64,000 nt of DNA from Macroventuria anomochaeta (GCF_010093625.1 NW_022985398.1:234266-298265); one strand, 5' to 3'; shown: positions 45,232 through 56,758, counted from the first letter of the stretch. Made by a program: numbers and translations. The notes: generated from the sequence alone by a model not told the origin.

Positions 45232-47343
45232 TTTCTCCTTCTCTAATCTCTACGACCTCATGGTGTGCGAGGATGCGTGAGGGTGGGTCAGGTTTGCGGC
45301 TCAGCTGACAGATGCAACGCAGAGGGTGTGATCACACTCCTCGATCAACACCAGGAATGCTACAGGTGTGTGGTGGTGTTGCTGTGAGTGGTAGACGTCG
45401 CCAGGAAATGCTCCACAGGTTTCAGAAGACCGGTGGGGTGGCGATGTCGCGTGGTGATGGCAGTGTATGTATGTGGCGCCGGTTGGGGTAGATATGTCTT
45501 GGGTGTGGTTACAAACGTTCCGCTGGGCTCAAAGGGATTATAAAGCTGCCACCAGCACGGCAAGGCTACACCAGATGCGAGCGACGAGAGCGACAGAAGA
45601 GAGCCGCGTGCATGCGCCGAGGGAGACGGCGGAACTTAGCTCCCCAAATGAACGATAGCAACTAGTCATTATGGCGACGCGGAGGCATCCCTCCATCGTG
45701 AGAGTCCCGAGCGCCCGCAGAATGCCCACCAGCGCTAGGCCAGGGTCGTAGTTGCGGTGAATGGAGCCACCATCATTGGCTGCCCACATTTCGCCCGCCT
45801 GCGTGCGACTGCAGTCCCAGCGTCCGAAGAGTCTCGACACTTGACATGTGAGGAGCACACACACAATACCATGGCATCGCCGGGAGGCTGCGTAACGACG
45901 ACTACACACGTCGACTACGATGCATTCCGAGATTGTGCACTCGCCTCCAGCATTTCTCCTCGCATTGACCTCTTCCGTGCATCTCGTGTCACCTCTGCGT
46001 TCGGGGAACGCACAGAGCCCGATCCAAGTTCCCAGCAGCTTGGTGCTTTGACGGCACTGCAACCTCGCCTGAGTTGCATCTCCTCAAACCGCCCGCTAGC
46101 CAATAATGACGCACTATGGATCTGCTGTATCAACGCGACGCCGCATCCACAGCCAGGTGGAATGCACATCTGGTGCCCTTCCCCGATCCGGGTGCTTGCA
46201 ACTGCCGTCTTGGTTCCGTGATCTGCGTCTTGGAGGTTGCCAATCCCTCCGCTCCTCGCTCACCACCCGCTGCCTCTGGATGTGCAACCTTTCAACGTCA
46301 TTCCTGGAACATCTTTGTCCCAAACAGATGCGGTACAATTCGGACAACGGCTGCCCCTAGCGGCTTCACACACCGTGCGTAATGCGCGTTTTGGCTGAAT
46401 GCACCGCCCGTCATGCCGCCCTTACATCCTTCCACTTGCATCTGCACGTCTTCGTGCTTGCTCCGCTCCAGAGTGGGATGAAAGTGGAGCGCAGCTGGCC
46501 TTTGATCTGGCTGCGTTTCTTTTTGCGCAACGGCAATCCCCGACCTCGTGTCTCCATTGGCTCAGAGAGCCTCGCCTCGCGCAGAAGTCGGCCAATTGCT
46601 GGATGAGGCTTAACCTTCCACATATGTGACAGTTTTCCAGAAGGAATACACGAGCTTCTTCCATCAAGTGGGCCCTCAGCCACCCAAATCCACAATGTCC
46701 GGTTGGTCTGCTCGGCGACTCTTCGTTGTGGTGCGCAACAACCACTGCAGGGTCTTCAACCTACCACGTCAATGCTGTATACAATCTCATGGTCTTTGCT
46801 TCTCATTGCCAGAACGCCGGGACAATGCGACATCTGGGGAGGGCGACCATCTGAGCACGCAGGATCAAACCCCAACTCGATCCAACGGGCATCGTGAATA
46901 CCCAATTGGGGTAGTCGTGCATGGCAGGTCAAAGTACAGTTGCCCGTACATCGAAGCCCAGAACACTGCCAGCACTTAGTGACCTCGTGTAGGAAGGTCA
47001 GTAACAACAACAACACACTAAAATCACAAGCTTCAATTCGATGGCTCTGAACTTCCGCAGCGAACCCACTCTACCTTTGATGGGGCGCCGTGCTTTTAGT
47101 TACCGCTGAGCTTGATGAGCTTCCGGACGTAGCGCGCTACGCACCCAAAACTGTACGTAATGCATAGCACTTGGGTGCATCGAAACAGACAGACTAGAGA
47201 AAGCTGCGGCTACAAACCTCAACAGAGCAAATCTCACGATAGCTGATGAAGAGCCTAGACTGTACGCGTGACGAAGCCTCAATGCGGATCCGGAGATGGC
47301 AGGTGCAGGCAATTGGCTTTAGCAAATTATTGGATACGATGAT
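45232..47343. other. 2.1-kb region without a supported gene
   Basis: It covers the LST7 promoter (C/A-rich stretches at 45250-45500) and about 1.7 kb where all six frames carry only low-quality open frames. No repeat, transposon or RNA gene was recognised. Confidence 0.5.
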
Positions 47344-48692
47344 TTACGGTCTCCTATCTTCCATCTCATCGTCGATATCAACGCACTCTGGAGTTGACAC
47401 CCGCAAGATGTCGTATCCCATGATCTCGTTGATGTACTTCTTCGACACTTGCAGTTCTTCGTACCGCAGCTTCTCATGAGTAGTGAAAGCTCGGCTTTCC
47501 GGTTTCATCATCTCTGCTATCCCTGGCTCCCAGATCTGGTCGAGCTGCGTGATACCAATACTGGTACATGGAATATCGTCCAGCAATGCAGGTGAGACAA
47601 CACCAATGTCTTTCCAGTGTGCTCTCCAACACTTGCTTGCATGCGGCGACAAGTGCGTGATGTATGCGTACAGATACCTCCTCCGATCAGTGTAGGTGGG
47701 ACACGTAAGCAGCTTAGCAATCTGACCGATACCTCCCAATATCAGGAGGAAGGCTATGTCTTCAGAGCAAGCAGAGTGATTCGACCATCCTCTCAGGAAG
47801 TTGCCAACCGTTCGAGTACGGTTTGCAGGGCGCAACTTCCGTCTCATCACCTGCAGTATGAAGCAGTACATGTAGAAGTACTGCAGCCGCAAAGGCGCAT
47901 CCATCTTCTTCATGGTCTTCAAGTCTTGGTTCGTCATACAACCCGTGGTACAGATGTCGTATCCGATGTGCGACCGCGGTCGTATCTGTCCAAGGTCTCT
48001 GTCTAAGACCGCTCGTCGATGCTCCTCGAGGAAGTAACCGACACCAAACACGAGTGGCATCATCTTCTCATAAACGGATGTCCACAGCTGCTTTTGGCGA
48101 GAATCGACTTGCTCTTGTACGTCACCCAGCAGGAAGTTGGCAAGCTGTCTGCTAAGTCGAATGGAAGCAATATGTCGTCGCCGCATAGCGAGGAGATATT
48201 GGAAGTCCGCTTCAGTTGGTCGAGTGGTAGGATACAAACGCAGATGGAGGTTACCCATCCGATGCTTCACCCAGTATCGACTGAGTGAGGGTGCAGAACC
48301 TGCCACAAGCACGTTTAAGATGCGACATGTTCTACGCAATGCCAACAGATCTGATATGCACAGCTGGCTGAGAATCAAGATGTGCAACTCATTGGGCAAT
48401 CGAAGCAGAGCTTCAAAGAAAGGACTGAATCAACATCAGCATGTCTTCGACATTTTGCGAATCATCCGAACACTTACTTCGACAAGCTTGAAGACAGCTG
48501 TTCGTTCCAGACTTCAGTCCTGACACCTCGCAACGAAGCAATCAATCTAACAGCCGCTTTTCGATAACTCGGACGTTTCCTCTTGATTCCCTTCTCCACA
48601 ACCGCCGCCGCAGATCGATACCCACTTTTGTCTCGGTCAGGCATAGCAAAGCCACTGCGCGATTTCTCCATCGGCATTGCGATCTTCCTCAT
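47344..48692 (-). CDS. F-box protein, unknown target
   Basis: Two exons, 48478-48692 and 47344-48424, with a 53-nt GT-AG intron, give 431 residues. Exon 1 codes for a basic leader (GYRSAAAVVEKGIKRKRPSY). Splicing completes the F-box: PFFEALLRLPNELHILILSQ, then LCISDLLALRRTCRILNVLV. The rest is helical and has no recognised repeat: SRYWVKHRMGNLHLRLYPTT, RLSRQLANFLLGDVQEQVDS, FLLILGGIGQIAKLLTCPTY. Many filamentous-fungal F-box proteins share this plan, with a short F-box and an orphan C-terminus. Presumably it is a substrate adaptor of an SCF ubiquitin ligase. The start ATG is the first in the exon-1 frame, but an earlier exon is possible. Confidence 0.8.
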
Positions 48693-51429
48693 CTCGTCTG
48701 CAGATGCCTCGGGGCGGTTCGCAGCAGTCAGCCGACTATGACCGAGGGACTCCAGCCTTGCAAAGCTGCCGCAGGCGGGAGTGATGCGTTGGCGTTGGCG
48801 TAGCCGCTCAGCGCTTGTGTAAGATCTTCTTCCAACCTAAATTCATCGTCGCGGCAGCAGCATCCTCAGTTGCACGAGGGGTCAGGGTGGAATCGAAGTG
48901 GAAGGTGGGTTGTCGGTCGTCGAATAATGTCGCGCAGGTCGCTGGACAAGGCGAGGCCAAGGCAGTGGGGCGGCGAGCCAAGGTTACCCGGCCACGAGGT
49001 GCATGTCTGAAACGTCCTTTGCCCAAAATAGGAAGCCAGTCAGGCGTGCGCAATTTGTGGCGCAGGACAACTGTCCGCGTGGGTTTCTGGATGCAAACAC
49101 ACGACACTGACGAGAAGATCTGTGCCGAGCTGGAACGACTTTGGACGACCGATTGAGGCGCCGCATCTATGCGCGACCCTTCGTGGCCATCAACGGAGAC
49201 ACCGCGAGCTGTCTCGACCATCCTGAACGAGTTCCGGGCTTCCGACGCACCGCTGGCTGTCAAACGCGAGGCATGCCGACCAGGTACCCACGGACTTGAT
49301 CTCTGGATCTCGGGTGACCCACAGGCGAAGATCCAAAAAACCAGTCGTTCCAGGTGTCCATGTGCATCTAGATGCACGTGTGTTCAAACCAGCGGGCTAC
49401 AGTCGTCCAGCACAACTGCAAGATCCAGCAGCAGACAGCGTATCATTCCTTCGGACCTTCGGCAGACACACTGTACCGCGCCTCGAGGCAAGAGATGGAA
49501 GCTTCATGTTGTACGCTTTGAGACAAAATGTGACGTGTCAACACAGACTGTCGTGCTGCCGACCATCCAACATCTTACGATCTTGGACGGCAGCATGCAT
49601 GTGTTGCACGGTACCGCCGCCTCGCGATCCCACAAGTTCAACAACTTCGCCAGACGGACTGTTGGATTAGCAAACACATGGCATGATCTGGCAGTGTCAT
49701 CCAGCCGGCCGTCAGGCACTCAAGGCCACCACCCCAAAGGCGCCTTTTGCGTAAGTGGCTAGCAACATCGACAAGCACGAGTTTGTTCGAGGTCTCGGTC
49801 GTGGGTTGAGATGCTGCCCGATGTTGCTCAAGAGACAGCGGCACAGCATATGCACATCACCCGCAGTGCCACCATATACCCACTTCCCGGCCGAAGATCT
49901 GCATATGCACGATGTTGGGCCTCATCACAGTGCAAGGGTGCATGCGAGGAAGGAGTACAGTGAAGTGCGAGGCGAGGTCACGAAACCATCATTCAGCTCA
50001 GCTTTCTACAATCCAATCTCCAAATGGTAAGGAAGACAGCAGAATATCCTGTGCCTTGGGAGTACTCTTGTGGGGAGGCATCGCGGTAAGAGATGCTTAT
50101 CTACCATTGTAAGCTTAAAAACCTCCACGGCCAAAGTGCGCTTAGTCAACGTCTGTCGGCGCCCTGGCTAATTCCTGCTCGTAGACGCTGTTGCGGTTCA
50201 ATGCTGTTGCCTTCTCAACTCTCTTTGTACGCCCTTGCTTCCTCTCTGTTCTTGCCATGTCAGTACGCTTGCTTCTTGATTCTGCTACACTTGTTTCGTC
50301 ACATTAGCTTTCCATTTCATCACTTCGTCTTTCGTACGTCCATCGTTGCGCCGGCTCTGATCTTGGGTACAGCGTCCGTCAGAGCATGCACATAACAGAG
50401 CTTCTGGGCAGCTAGAGTCGATTCGCTGCAGTCATCTCCCTAGGCCTGGAGGCTATCAACTGCTTACTGCAACCTAGTTTCGGGGACTTTGGTTACCTAC
50501 AGAGCAGCCCAGACTCTCCAACTCCATTGACATCGTCTTGATAGGAGTGCGGTGCGCCAGCTGGCAGCATAAATGTGCGCCAAAACTGCAGGAAAGTGGT
50601 GGGTCGACAGTCAAGGGTTCGGTAGTCTGGCGACTAAATACTGCTGCAGTCGCTCAAGTGGCTGTCGTCGGCTAAAGGCTCCAGTTGCGTACTTTGACTG
50701 GACGTCTGTTCATACATCTCCTTTCTCAAGATCTCGTCGACCACTTGCATATTTGTAACGTCGACCACTGGCATTGCTTCTCCGGCGGAACACGATCCCA
50801 TTGGGCCGGAGCACGCTTGAGCCTCATCCAAGCACCCAAACAGTCGCAACCAATTGCCTGGGAACACATCAGAAGGTGTTCACAGACATTTCCATGTTCA
50901 CACTAGCTTTGAGTTCCGCTTGGAGGAGTTCGCAACCCTGATAGGCCAGCCACCAATCTCGCTTGTTCGACCCCAGATCGCCACTCACCAGCCCATCACC
51001 AACGTTTGTCTCAGATCTGTGTTGCGGAGGTAACATTTATCGAGTCCCTCATCGTTATGCATGCACTTGTCTCGGTCACTATACCGGTTTGCGACAAGCG
51101 CAGAGTTGCTATAGTAAGAGTAGAACGTTGGAGTGACCGCAGGATGGAACGTGTGCTTTTAATGTTTGGGTGGTTGGGAGCGAGGACATGTTTCTCTGCT
51201 TTCCATGCAGCGCAGCTGTTCTCCCCTGATACCACTTGAAGGACGTTGTTGTACGCGCAAACCATTCGGCCCTCCCAAAACCTGGATACAGAGCACATCA
51301 AGGCTGTCCAAGCCGACAACCGTGCATACTTGGAATCGAAGTGAAGGAGACCACGTGGGGCACCAAGGCTCCGCACGGGAGCGGGCTTTCACCTTCTCTC
51401 TTACTCTCCCCGTCACCGATACCTTAACC
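48693..51429. other. 2.7-kb region without a supported gene
   Basis: It is the longest gene-free stretch of the window. The open frames here (for example 48808-49377, 49169-49762 and 50093-50395) are low-complexity or lack protein character. T-rich stretches occur around 50200-50350. No repeat family or RNA gene was recognised. Confidence 0.5.
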
Positions 51430-51437
51430 TATATAAG
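51430..51437 (+). promoter_or_regulatory. TATA box of the secreted protein gene
   Basis: TATATAAG at 51430-51437, 92 bp before the ATG at 51529, followed by a CT/CA-rich leader, is a good TATA element for a strongly transcribed gene. Confidence 0.55.
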
Positions 51438-51528
51438 CGGATACTCGACCTCGCTTCCAAGAATTCTTACCTTTCCACTTAACAATACACTTCAACCTAT
51501 TTTCAAGCTATCACCACCACCAACAAAC

Positions 51529-52119
51529 ATGGCACTGTCCACCACCCACTCCAGGCCGCTCATGCTTACCACCATCGTTGTCTGGGTCCTTCTCTGCCTC
51601 TTGTCGGTTACCGCCGCTCTGCCAACAGCCCCCAATATCAACACGCGGACGTGCACGAACTACCTCATCAACCCGTCCTTCGAGTCTGGCGCCATCGAAC
51701 CGTGGCTTCCAATCGTAGAATCCGCCTGGTCGACCCGCGGTGTCTTCGCCAATCCTTTCACGCACCAAGGCACGCACTATTACTACGCGCACGCCACATC
51801 CACCGTCGAATCCACTCTTACATTGTCTCAGTCTGGCCTTAATGCGCCTGTCGGTGCCACAGTGGACTGTTATGCGTGGGTCGCGGGTAAGAGGGGTGAG
51901 GGCGTTACGAGGATCGAGGTTATCTTGGATGGCGTGAGCTGCGGAGCCAGCCAATTCAATGTTGGAGAGGACGGATGGAAGAAAGTTGGCGGCAAGGTGA
52001 AGGTCATTGGAGGTGTTCCGGAAACGGGTAGCACACTGGCGATCGTTGTGACTAGCAAGAGTGCAGGGGATGAGGGGTGGGAGGTCTGGGTTGATGATGT
52101 TGGGGTTGTGAGCTGCTGA
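51529..52119 (+). CDS. secreted protein with carbohydrate-binding-like beta-sandwich
   Basis: A single-exon gene of 196 residues. The start MALSTTHSRPLMLTTIVVWV followed by LLCLLSVTAALPTAPN is a signal peptide, with likely cleavage after the A-L-P region. The mature part begins with TCTNYLINPSFESGAIEPWL, the signature opening of family-4/9-type carbohydrate-binding modules. A jelly-roll-like pattern follows: TVESTLTLSQSGLNAPVGAT, CYAWVAGKRGEGVTRIEVIL, VWVDDVGVVSC. Four cysteines are present. The fold class is inferred from the LINPSFESG motif; the ligand is unknown. It is extracellular, and effector-like by size and secretion, but nothing specific marks it as an effector. I chose the ATG at 51529 because the open frame upstream is promoter. 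Confidence 0.8.
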   Translation: MALSTTHSRPLMLTTIVVWVLLCLLSVTAALPTAPNINTRTCTNYLINPSFESGAIEPWLPIVESAWSTRGVFANPFTHQGTHYYYAHATSTVESTLTLSQSGLNAPVGATVDCYAWVAGKRGEGVTRIEVILDGVSCGASQFNVGEDGWKKVGGKVKVIGGVPETGSTLAIVVTSKSAGDEGWEVWVDDVGVVSC

Positions 52120-52432
52120 GAAGGACGGAAAGCGTTGTGGTCTGTGATGCTGGATCGCATCATGGATACACTCGATAGACTGAGGACAGGAGGCTGCAAT
52201 TCTGACACTTGAGCCTGGAGTTAGATCGATTTACGGGATATGACGCAAGGATCAGTAGAATCTACTCACGTAGAGGAACCGACAAGACCACTGACGTCTC
52301 TGAGAATCAATATAATCCACGAAGCCTGTTCATCAAGATGCTACCCACAACGTCAACACCTCCCTTATCTAGCAACTCTGTCTTGATCCACAGCGCTCGC
52401 ACCGCTCGCGTCCACCCCTTCTTTCCCGGTCC
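52120..52432. other. intergenic, convergent 3' regions
   Basis: These 313 bp lie between convergent ends of the secreted protein gene and the next orphan. No gene is seen. Confidence 0.5.
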
Positions 52433-52876
52433 CTACCTTACCCACATATCTTCATACACCTTGAGACCCTTTCCACGGCGCCACAGGCTGACTTCCTTGT
52501 AGTATCCAAACGGCTTTTCGCCTTCCACCTGCAAACGTGGTGAGCGGCGTCGCTGGACGATTTTTTCAAGAGGAAAATTGCACTCGATGCATAGGAAGCC
52601 TGATGCTCGGGCCCGAGGACCAGCGTTGTCGAGCACGTCGGTCATGGTGTACCGGGGCTTGAAGCGCTTGCACGAAAGTTCTGGTCTTTCTGTTGTGGGT
52701 ATTGCATCCTTGGTGGTGTTTGTTGGTGGAGGCTGAAACTTAGGCTTTGGTGCGGCAGTGTATGTCATAGCATTTTGGGGTCGATGACGTCCCCACTCTC
52801 GCAGAGCGCAAGGGGAAAGGCAGCATACTCTGCGCGTAGATCGTGGAGTTTGGGAGTTCATGGTCCGAGCGAACAT
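52433..52876 (-). CDS. orphan protein with GYYKEVSL motif
   Basis: A 147-codon ATG frame. The N-terminal half is basic and possibly presequence-like (MFARTMNSQTPRSTRRVCCL). The C-terminal half reads as folded protein: ASGFLCIECNFPLEKIVQRR, then EGEKPFGYYKEVSLWRRGKG and LKVYEDMWVR. The GYYKEVSLWRRGKGLKV part aligns without gaps to GFYNGTTLSRSASGLKV of the gene at 53607-53891 (same spacing G-x-Y-x4-L-x-R-x3-GLKV). No known domain is recognised. The C-x2-C pair could bind a metal, but only one pair is present. Confidence 0.5.
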   Translation of the reverse strand: MFARTMNSQTPRSTRRVCCLSPCALREWGRHRPQNAMTYTAAPKPKFQPPPTNTTKDAIPTTERPELSCKRFKPRYTMTDVLDNAGPRARASGFLCIECNFPLEKIVQRRRSPRLQVEGEKPFGYYKEVSLWRRGKGLKVYEDMWVR

Positions 52877-53606
52877 TTTGAGCTGATCCTGTACTTTGTC
52901 TAAAGTACTATAGTGCGTCGCTTATCGGTGCTTGCCAGAATGTATGCACCCACCCTATCTTAGTACACAATTAGAGAGCTTAGATCAGATTGTCTGGTGC
53001 ATGTGTTTGCGGCTACATAAATAGTATACGTACCCTGAATATGTGGGACAGTGATGTAGTTCATGACGTAGAGCACATCTGCAGCTGCTGTGAGAGGCTG
53101 TAAACACCTGGGTCAGGGTTTGACACCTGGTACCAGGTAATGCTTCATGGTACCTGTTGTAGAGTAGCCAATAAGATACAGGCGCTTGGTTTCTGTACCA
53201 ATTTTGGGTGGGTGCATACATTCCGTCAATTGTTATAGACGCTAAGGTCTGGCAAACTTGAGGAAAAGGAGTGAAGCTGATATACCTGGTTCGAGTAAAC
53301 ATTACCTGACGTTAAGTGGCCGTATGAAAGACAGTGTAACAAGTTGTCTTTGTTCAAATATTAGCAACAAGATCATGAACACATTCATTCAGATCTTTGT
53401 CTGTCATGAGTCAAGCTTCATTGTCTACCTCCGGGCTACATTGGTATGTTAAAACTACAGACAGTGTGCATTGCAATGTATGCCGCGTCTCATAGAAAGC
53501 AGTCGTGAGTATTCAGCTTTTGATTTAGGCAGATCATCTTAAATTACGCAAGAAAAAGTCCGCTCAGTTCGTAATTTGTCTCTACACGGCTCGTAAAACC
53601 TCTGTT
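52877..53606. other. intergenic, AT-richer
   Basis: These 730 bp are AT-richer than the coding flanks. No gene is seen. Confidence 0.45.
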
Positions 53607-53891
53607 TTACGCCTTCTGATCACTCAACGCTTCTTCGACAACCGTAGCTGTCACACCCTTCGGCCTCTCCTTCCTCTGCCTCTTTTCAATTTGAACCTTC
53701 AGTCCAGACGCGGAGCGTGAGAGAGTAGTCCCGTTGTAGAAGCCATCTGGCCTCGTCCGCGTGCGTAAGTTGCGCTCTACATGCGTATAGCGAACCCGCC
53801 TACGCCGAGCTTTGGGAAATAGTTTTGAGTTTTTTTGCTGTTTCCGCTGGAGTATAGCTTCGCTTTGCAAGTGCGTTAGAAAGCAAGACAT
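53607..53891 (-). CDS. small basic orphan protein with GFYNGTTL motif
   Basis: A 94-codon ATG frame. The N-terminal half is strongly basic (FPKARRRRVRYTHVERNLRT). The centre has PDGFYNGTTLSRSASGLKV, the best-defined copy of the shared small-protein motif. The C-terminal part is charged (EKRQRKERPKGVTATVVEEA). The high pI suggests nucleic-acid or nucleolar/mitochondrial localisation, but no family is recognised. It lies 485 bp from the next copy on the same strand. Confidence 0.5.
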   Translation of the reverse strand: MSCFLTHLQSEAILQRKQQKNSKLFPKARRRRVRYTHVERNLRTRTRPDGFYNGTTLSRSASGLKVQIEKRQRKERPKGVTATVVEEALSDQKA

Positions 53892-54376
53892 CGTGTGTTA
53901 TGTGGATCGGTTCAAGAGTGCCATTGTATGTGTTGAGTCTTATGAGCAATTGCAATGAGGGATGCTGAGAGGAAATATATTGCGATATACAAGAGGCAGT
54001 GGATAAAGAGAAGCATTAGCAATAGTACACTGTGAAGAGTACATGAAGTGCTCGTTCTGCAGAAAGAGCTGGTGCCTTCTTTGTTAAATGCCTTCCATTG
54101 TTCATATGACGAGCTCACGGACACCATCCTGAGCAAGAAGGATGCCTTCAACCTTGAATGAGTCCCTCCCTGGCGGCGCTTTTAGGTACATTGAATAATT
54201 TGGATATGGTGGATCCTTTCCTTAACATTTGACTGAATTGCAACTTTAATCACTGATTTACAACTCAAGACAATCTGAACAATTGATCTCAAAACCATCT
54301 ACGCACACGAGCCAGCAGAGCTCCCAAAGTCCCTCCTCTTCCGAAGCAAACAATTTCACCTCCCAGGAGGTTTACA
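53892..54376. other. intergenic
   Basis: These 485 bp lie between two related small genes on the minus strand. No other gene is seen. Confidence 0.45.
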
Positions 54377-54655
54377 TTAACACCTCTTCGATATACGCCG
54401 CGTGTGCACCGCTCCTACCTTCATCTTCTTCTCAACCTGCTCAGTGACGCTCTTCTTTTCGCGACCTCGGCTTGCAAGAGCAGTCTCGTTGTAAAACCCT
54501 AGCATGGTCTGCGCAGCCTGCCGTGAAGACCTCCGGCGTGTGGTATTGCCTTGATTACGAGTTATAGGTTTGATGTTTTGGTCTTGGTTTTTTGAAAGCT
54601 TGATGCAGTGCCAGCCCGGAATTATCTTCTTGGGTCTTCGATGAATTCTCGCCAT
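54377..54655 (-). CDS. small basic orphan protein with GFYNETAL motif
   Basis: A 92-codon ATG frame with a good start context (tcaccATGGCG). It is basic at both ends (MARIHRRPKKIIPGWHCIKL; TRRRSSRQAAQ), with a central MLGFYNETALASRGREKK followed by a lysine-rich amphipathic helix (VTEQVEKKMKVG). It has the same plan as the gene at 53607-53891: basic lead, motif in the second half, charged tail. A TATATA stretch lies about 75-80 bp upstream (54727-54740). It is probably a paralogue of its neighbour, although similarity outside the motif is low. Confidence 0.5.
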   Translation of the reverse strand: MARIHRRPKKIIPGWHCIKLSKNQDQNIKPITRNQGNTTRRRSSRQAAQTMLGFYNETALASRGREKKSVTEQVEKKMKVGAVHTRRISKRC

Positions 54656-55000
54656 GGTGACTGATTAAGTGTTAATGGAAAAGTAGACTTAGCGGTCTGG
54701 GCCAGCAACGGACGAGGGGCATGTATAAGGGATATATAAGCAGTTGCACAGACAAGGAAACGAAGGGTACGGTTGAGAGAATAGGATTGTGAAGTTCGAT
54801 GAATGCAGATATCGTTATGCAGAAGAAAGACTAGAACGGTTCTTTGTCTGGAGGTACTCGCAGCTCCTAGAGGGTAATATGTACCGGCGTCCTTGCTTTT
54901 TCAACCAGGCTGAACGGTTCCCGTGCACAGCGCAGAATTCGAGCATCGCGGCCGGGCTTCATCTCATCTTGGTGTAGTGGACCAAGGCAGAAAGTTGTGT
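54656..55000. other. intergenic
   Basis: These 345 bp lie between the peroxygenase remnant and the small basic orphan. A tatataag element lies on the plus strand at about 54733-54740. No gene is seen. Confidence 0.4.
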
Positions 55001-55729
55001 CTACTGCTGTTTCAACTTCTTCTTAACGCCCAGCTCGACCGGCTGCACTGTAGCGTTGAATTCCGCCATTGTAAGTCCATATGGTGATCGGATACGTGGT
55101 TCCTAGTTCCCTGAGAATCGCTCTTCAGTCAACATCGGTCTGAGGTCATCAACACGACTACCAAAGATCGTGAGACTCATAGAGGAACTGTCGTATATGT
55201 TAGTGGCACGAACCATCAAGCCCGCGAAGCTGAATCACATTTACTCTGCACTCCCGAACATGTTGTGGAATAGGCTTTCCGAATATTCTGGGGTCTCAGC
55301 CCTCGCCTCGCCCCTCCTCTTCGCCAACTGCTTACTCAAATTTTCCTTCGTCAGCAACACCTTTCCACCCTTCCCCTTCCCAGTCGCAACACTCAACAAC
55401 TCCTGCACGAGGGCCAAATCCGGCCTCCCCTGGTCAGGTATCAGCGCCGCATTCCTCCTCGTCAGACTCGCATCATGCTCGATAGCGTTATACTTGCTCA
55501 GCTCCTCGAGATCGAACTTATCAACCCAGTACGAGCGGCCGAGGAAGTCAGCGGAGAACTTGAGCACAAAAAAACATAATGATGGCGCAAAGTTGAAAGT
55601 CTGTCGCACGGTGGTGTTCGAGGCCCAGAAGGTGATGTTCTTGCCGTCGTGTGGGAGAATGCCGTGGTTGGCCCTGGAGGTAGTCGGACTACGATTGAGG
55701 CTGAGAGTGTGCTGGAGCGCACACTGCAT
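55001..55729 (-). pseudogene. broken heme-thiolate peroxygenase (chloroperoxidase family)
   Basis: Exon 55245-55729 codes for RANHGILPHDGKNITFWASN, LGRSYWVDKFDLEELSKYNA and IEHDASLTRRNAALIPDQGR, the chloroperoxidase/unspecific-peroxygenase fold with the EHD-S acid-base motif. A 57-nt intron (gtaaat..gacag, branch cactaac) leads to a second exon from 55187: SSMSLTIFGSRVDDLRPMLT, EERFSGN. It stops at TAG (55103-55105). Beyond the stop the same frame continues for 33 codons as EPRIRSPYGLTMAEFNATVQ PVELGV.., which is the normal end of the family. The stop sits where family members usually have Trp (..W-E-P-R-I-R..). The N-terminal P-C-P motif with the heme-ligating cysteine is absent: the sequence before ANHG reads RSPTTSR. 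Both defects point to loss of function. Confidence 0.7.
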
Positions 55730-56758
55730 TTAACACGTGACATGCTGATCGAGTCTCCCTCGCGCGGTGGTCTGTATTCGAGCTACTTTCTTGCGTGACC
55801 TCGCAACCCTGCGGCAATGACTTTGTTGGGAGGGTGGGCTAGAAGGATGAGGTTGGCTAGGAAGAGGTTGAAGTCACATGTCATAACAGACAGGTAGATG
55901 AATGGTTTTGTAAGCTTCTGTATGAGGCCCAATGTTCCTTTGCGACACTTGGTGGAACGTCAGAGGCTGAGGAAAGAGAAAGAGATGAGAAATTGGGACG
56001 GCCTTGAAACAATGTCGTAGTTGAAGAAGGCGCAAGTGTGGTCGCTCAGACCTGCAATTGCTACCCACCGTGCTCCACGGCGCTGCCTCTTTTGGCATCC
56101 ACCGGTAATCTTAATCGACACAAGTTCAGCTCACGATGCACTGTTCATGCACGTCGGGGATGATCGGCAACTGATCATTGGTCAGTGGTTCCATCTGCAT
56201 GCATGCCCTCCACTTGAGGCTTTGCATGGTTTGCGTACTGCATGACCTATGAAGACTCGGTACTGTTGGAGCAGTTCATTGAATAACGACAGTCTTCCTG
56301 TTGGTGAGTGCTTCTGCTCGCTTGTGATTGGAGTTGGTGCACGGTGTACAGCTTGTGATCGATTATCATTGTTGTTGAACTTATGGTCCGGACAAAAAGC
56401 GTCGACAACGTAGCTGAGCAGTCGGGCTCTTTCTTTCTCTTACGGTATGACATGCGCCCTTCTTCTGTGATACTAGTCCCTGAGTAGCCTGACTGAAAAT
56501 TGCAAACAACATTCTGACTCGCTACGGGTCGCGTATGCGTGCGCTGTATCAAGGTGACGCTCTGTAGATGCGTCGCGGTCGGAGTAATATGTCAGAACTG
56601 CCGGCTTGATTCTCCTCTTTTATTGGGTCGCTGGCAGGACATGGGATTCACAAGAGGGAAACCCAAGCGACAGTCAGACTTCTGTACAGACCAGACACAG
56701 CAGGTCTGACGCTGGTTCATCGTCTATCTCGCAGTGAAAGCACGCCATCGCTCAACGC
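55730..56758. other. intergenic with possible lost 5' part of the peroxygenase
   Basis: About 1.0 kb. A minus-strand ATG frame at 55884 gives a short hydrophobic peptide, but it does not look like the missing peroxygenase start. No other gene is seen. Confidence 0.4.

Noticed and set aside
50093..50395. Hydrophobic 100-codon plus-strand frame
   Set aside because: The hydrophobicity comes from a T-rich stretch; there are no other signs of coding.
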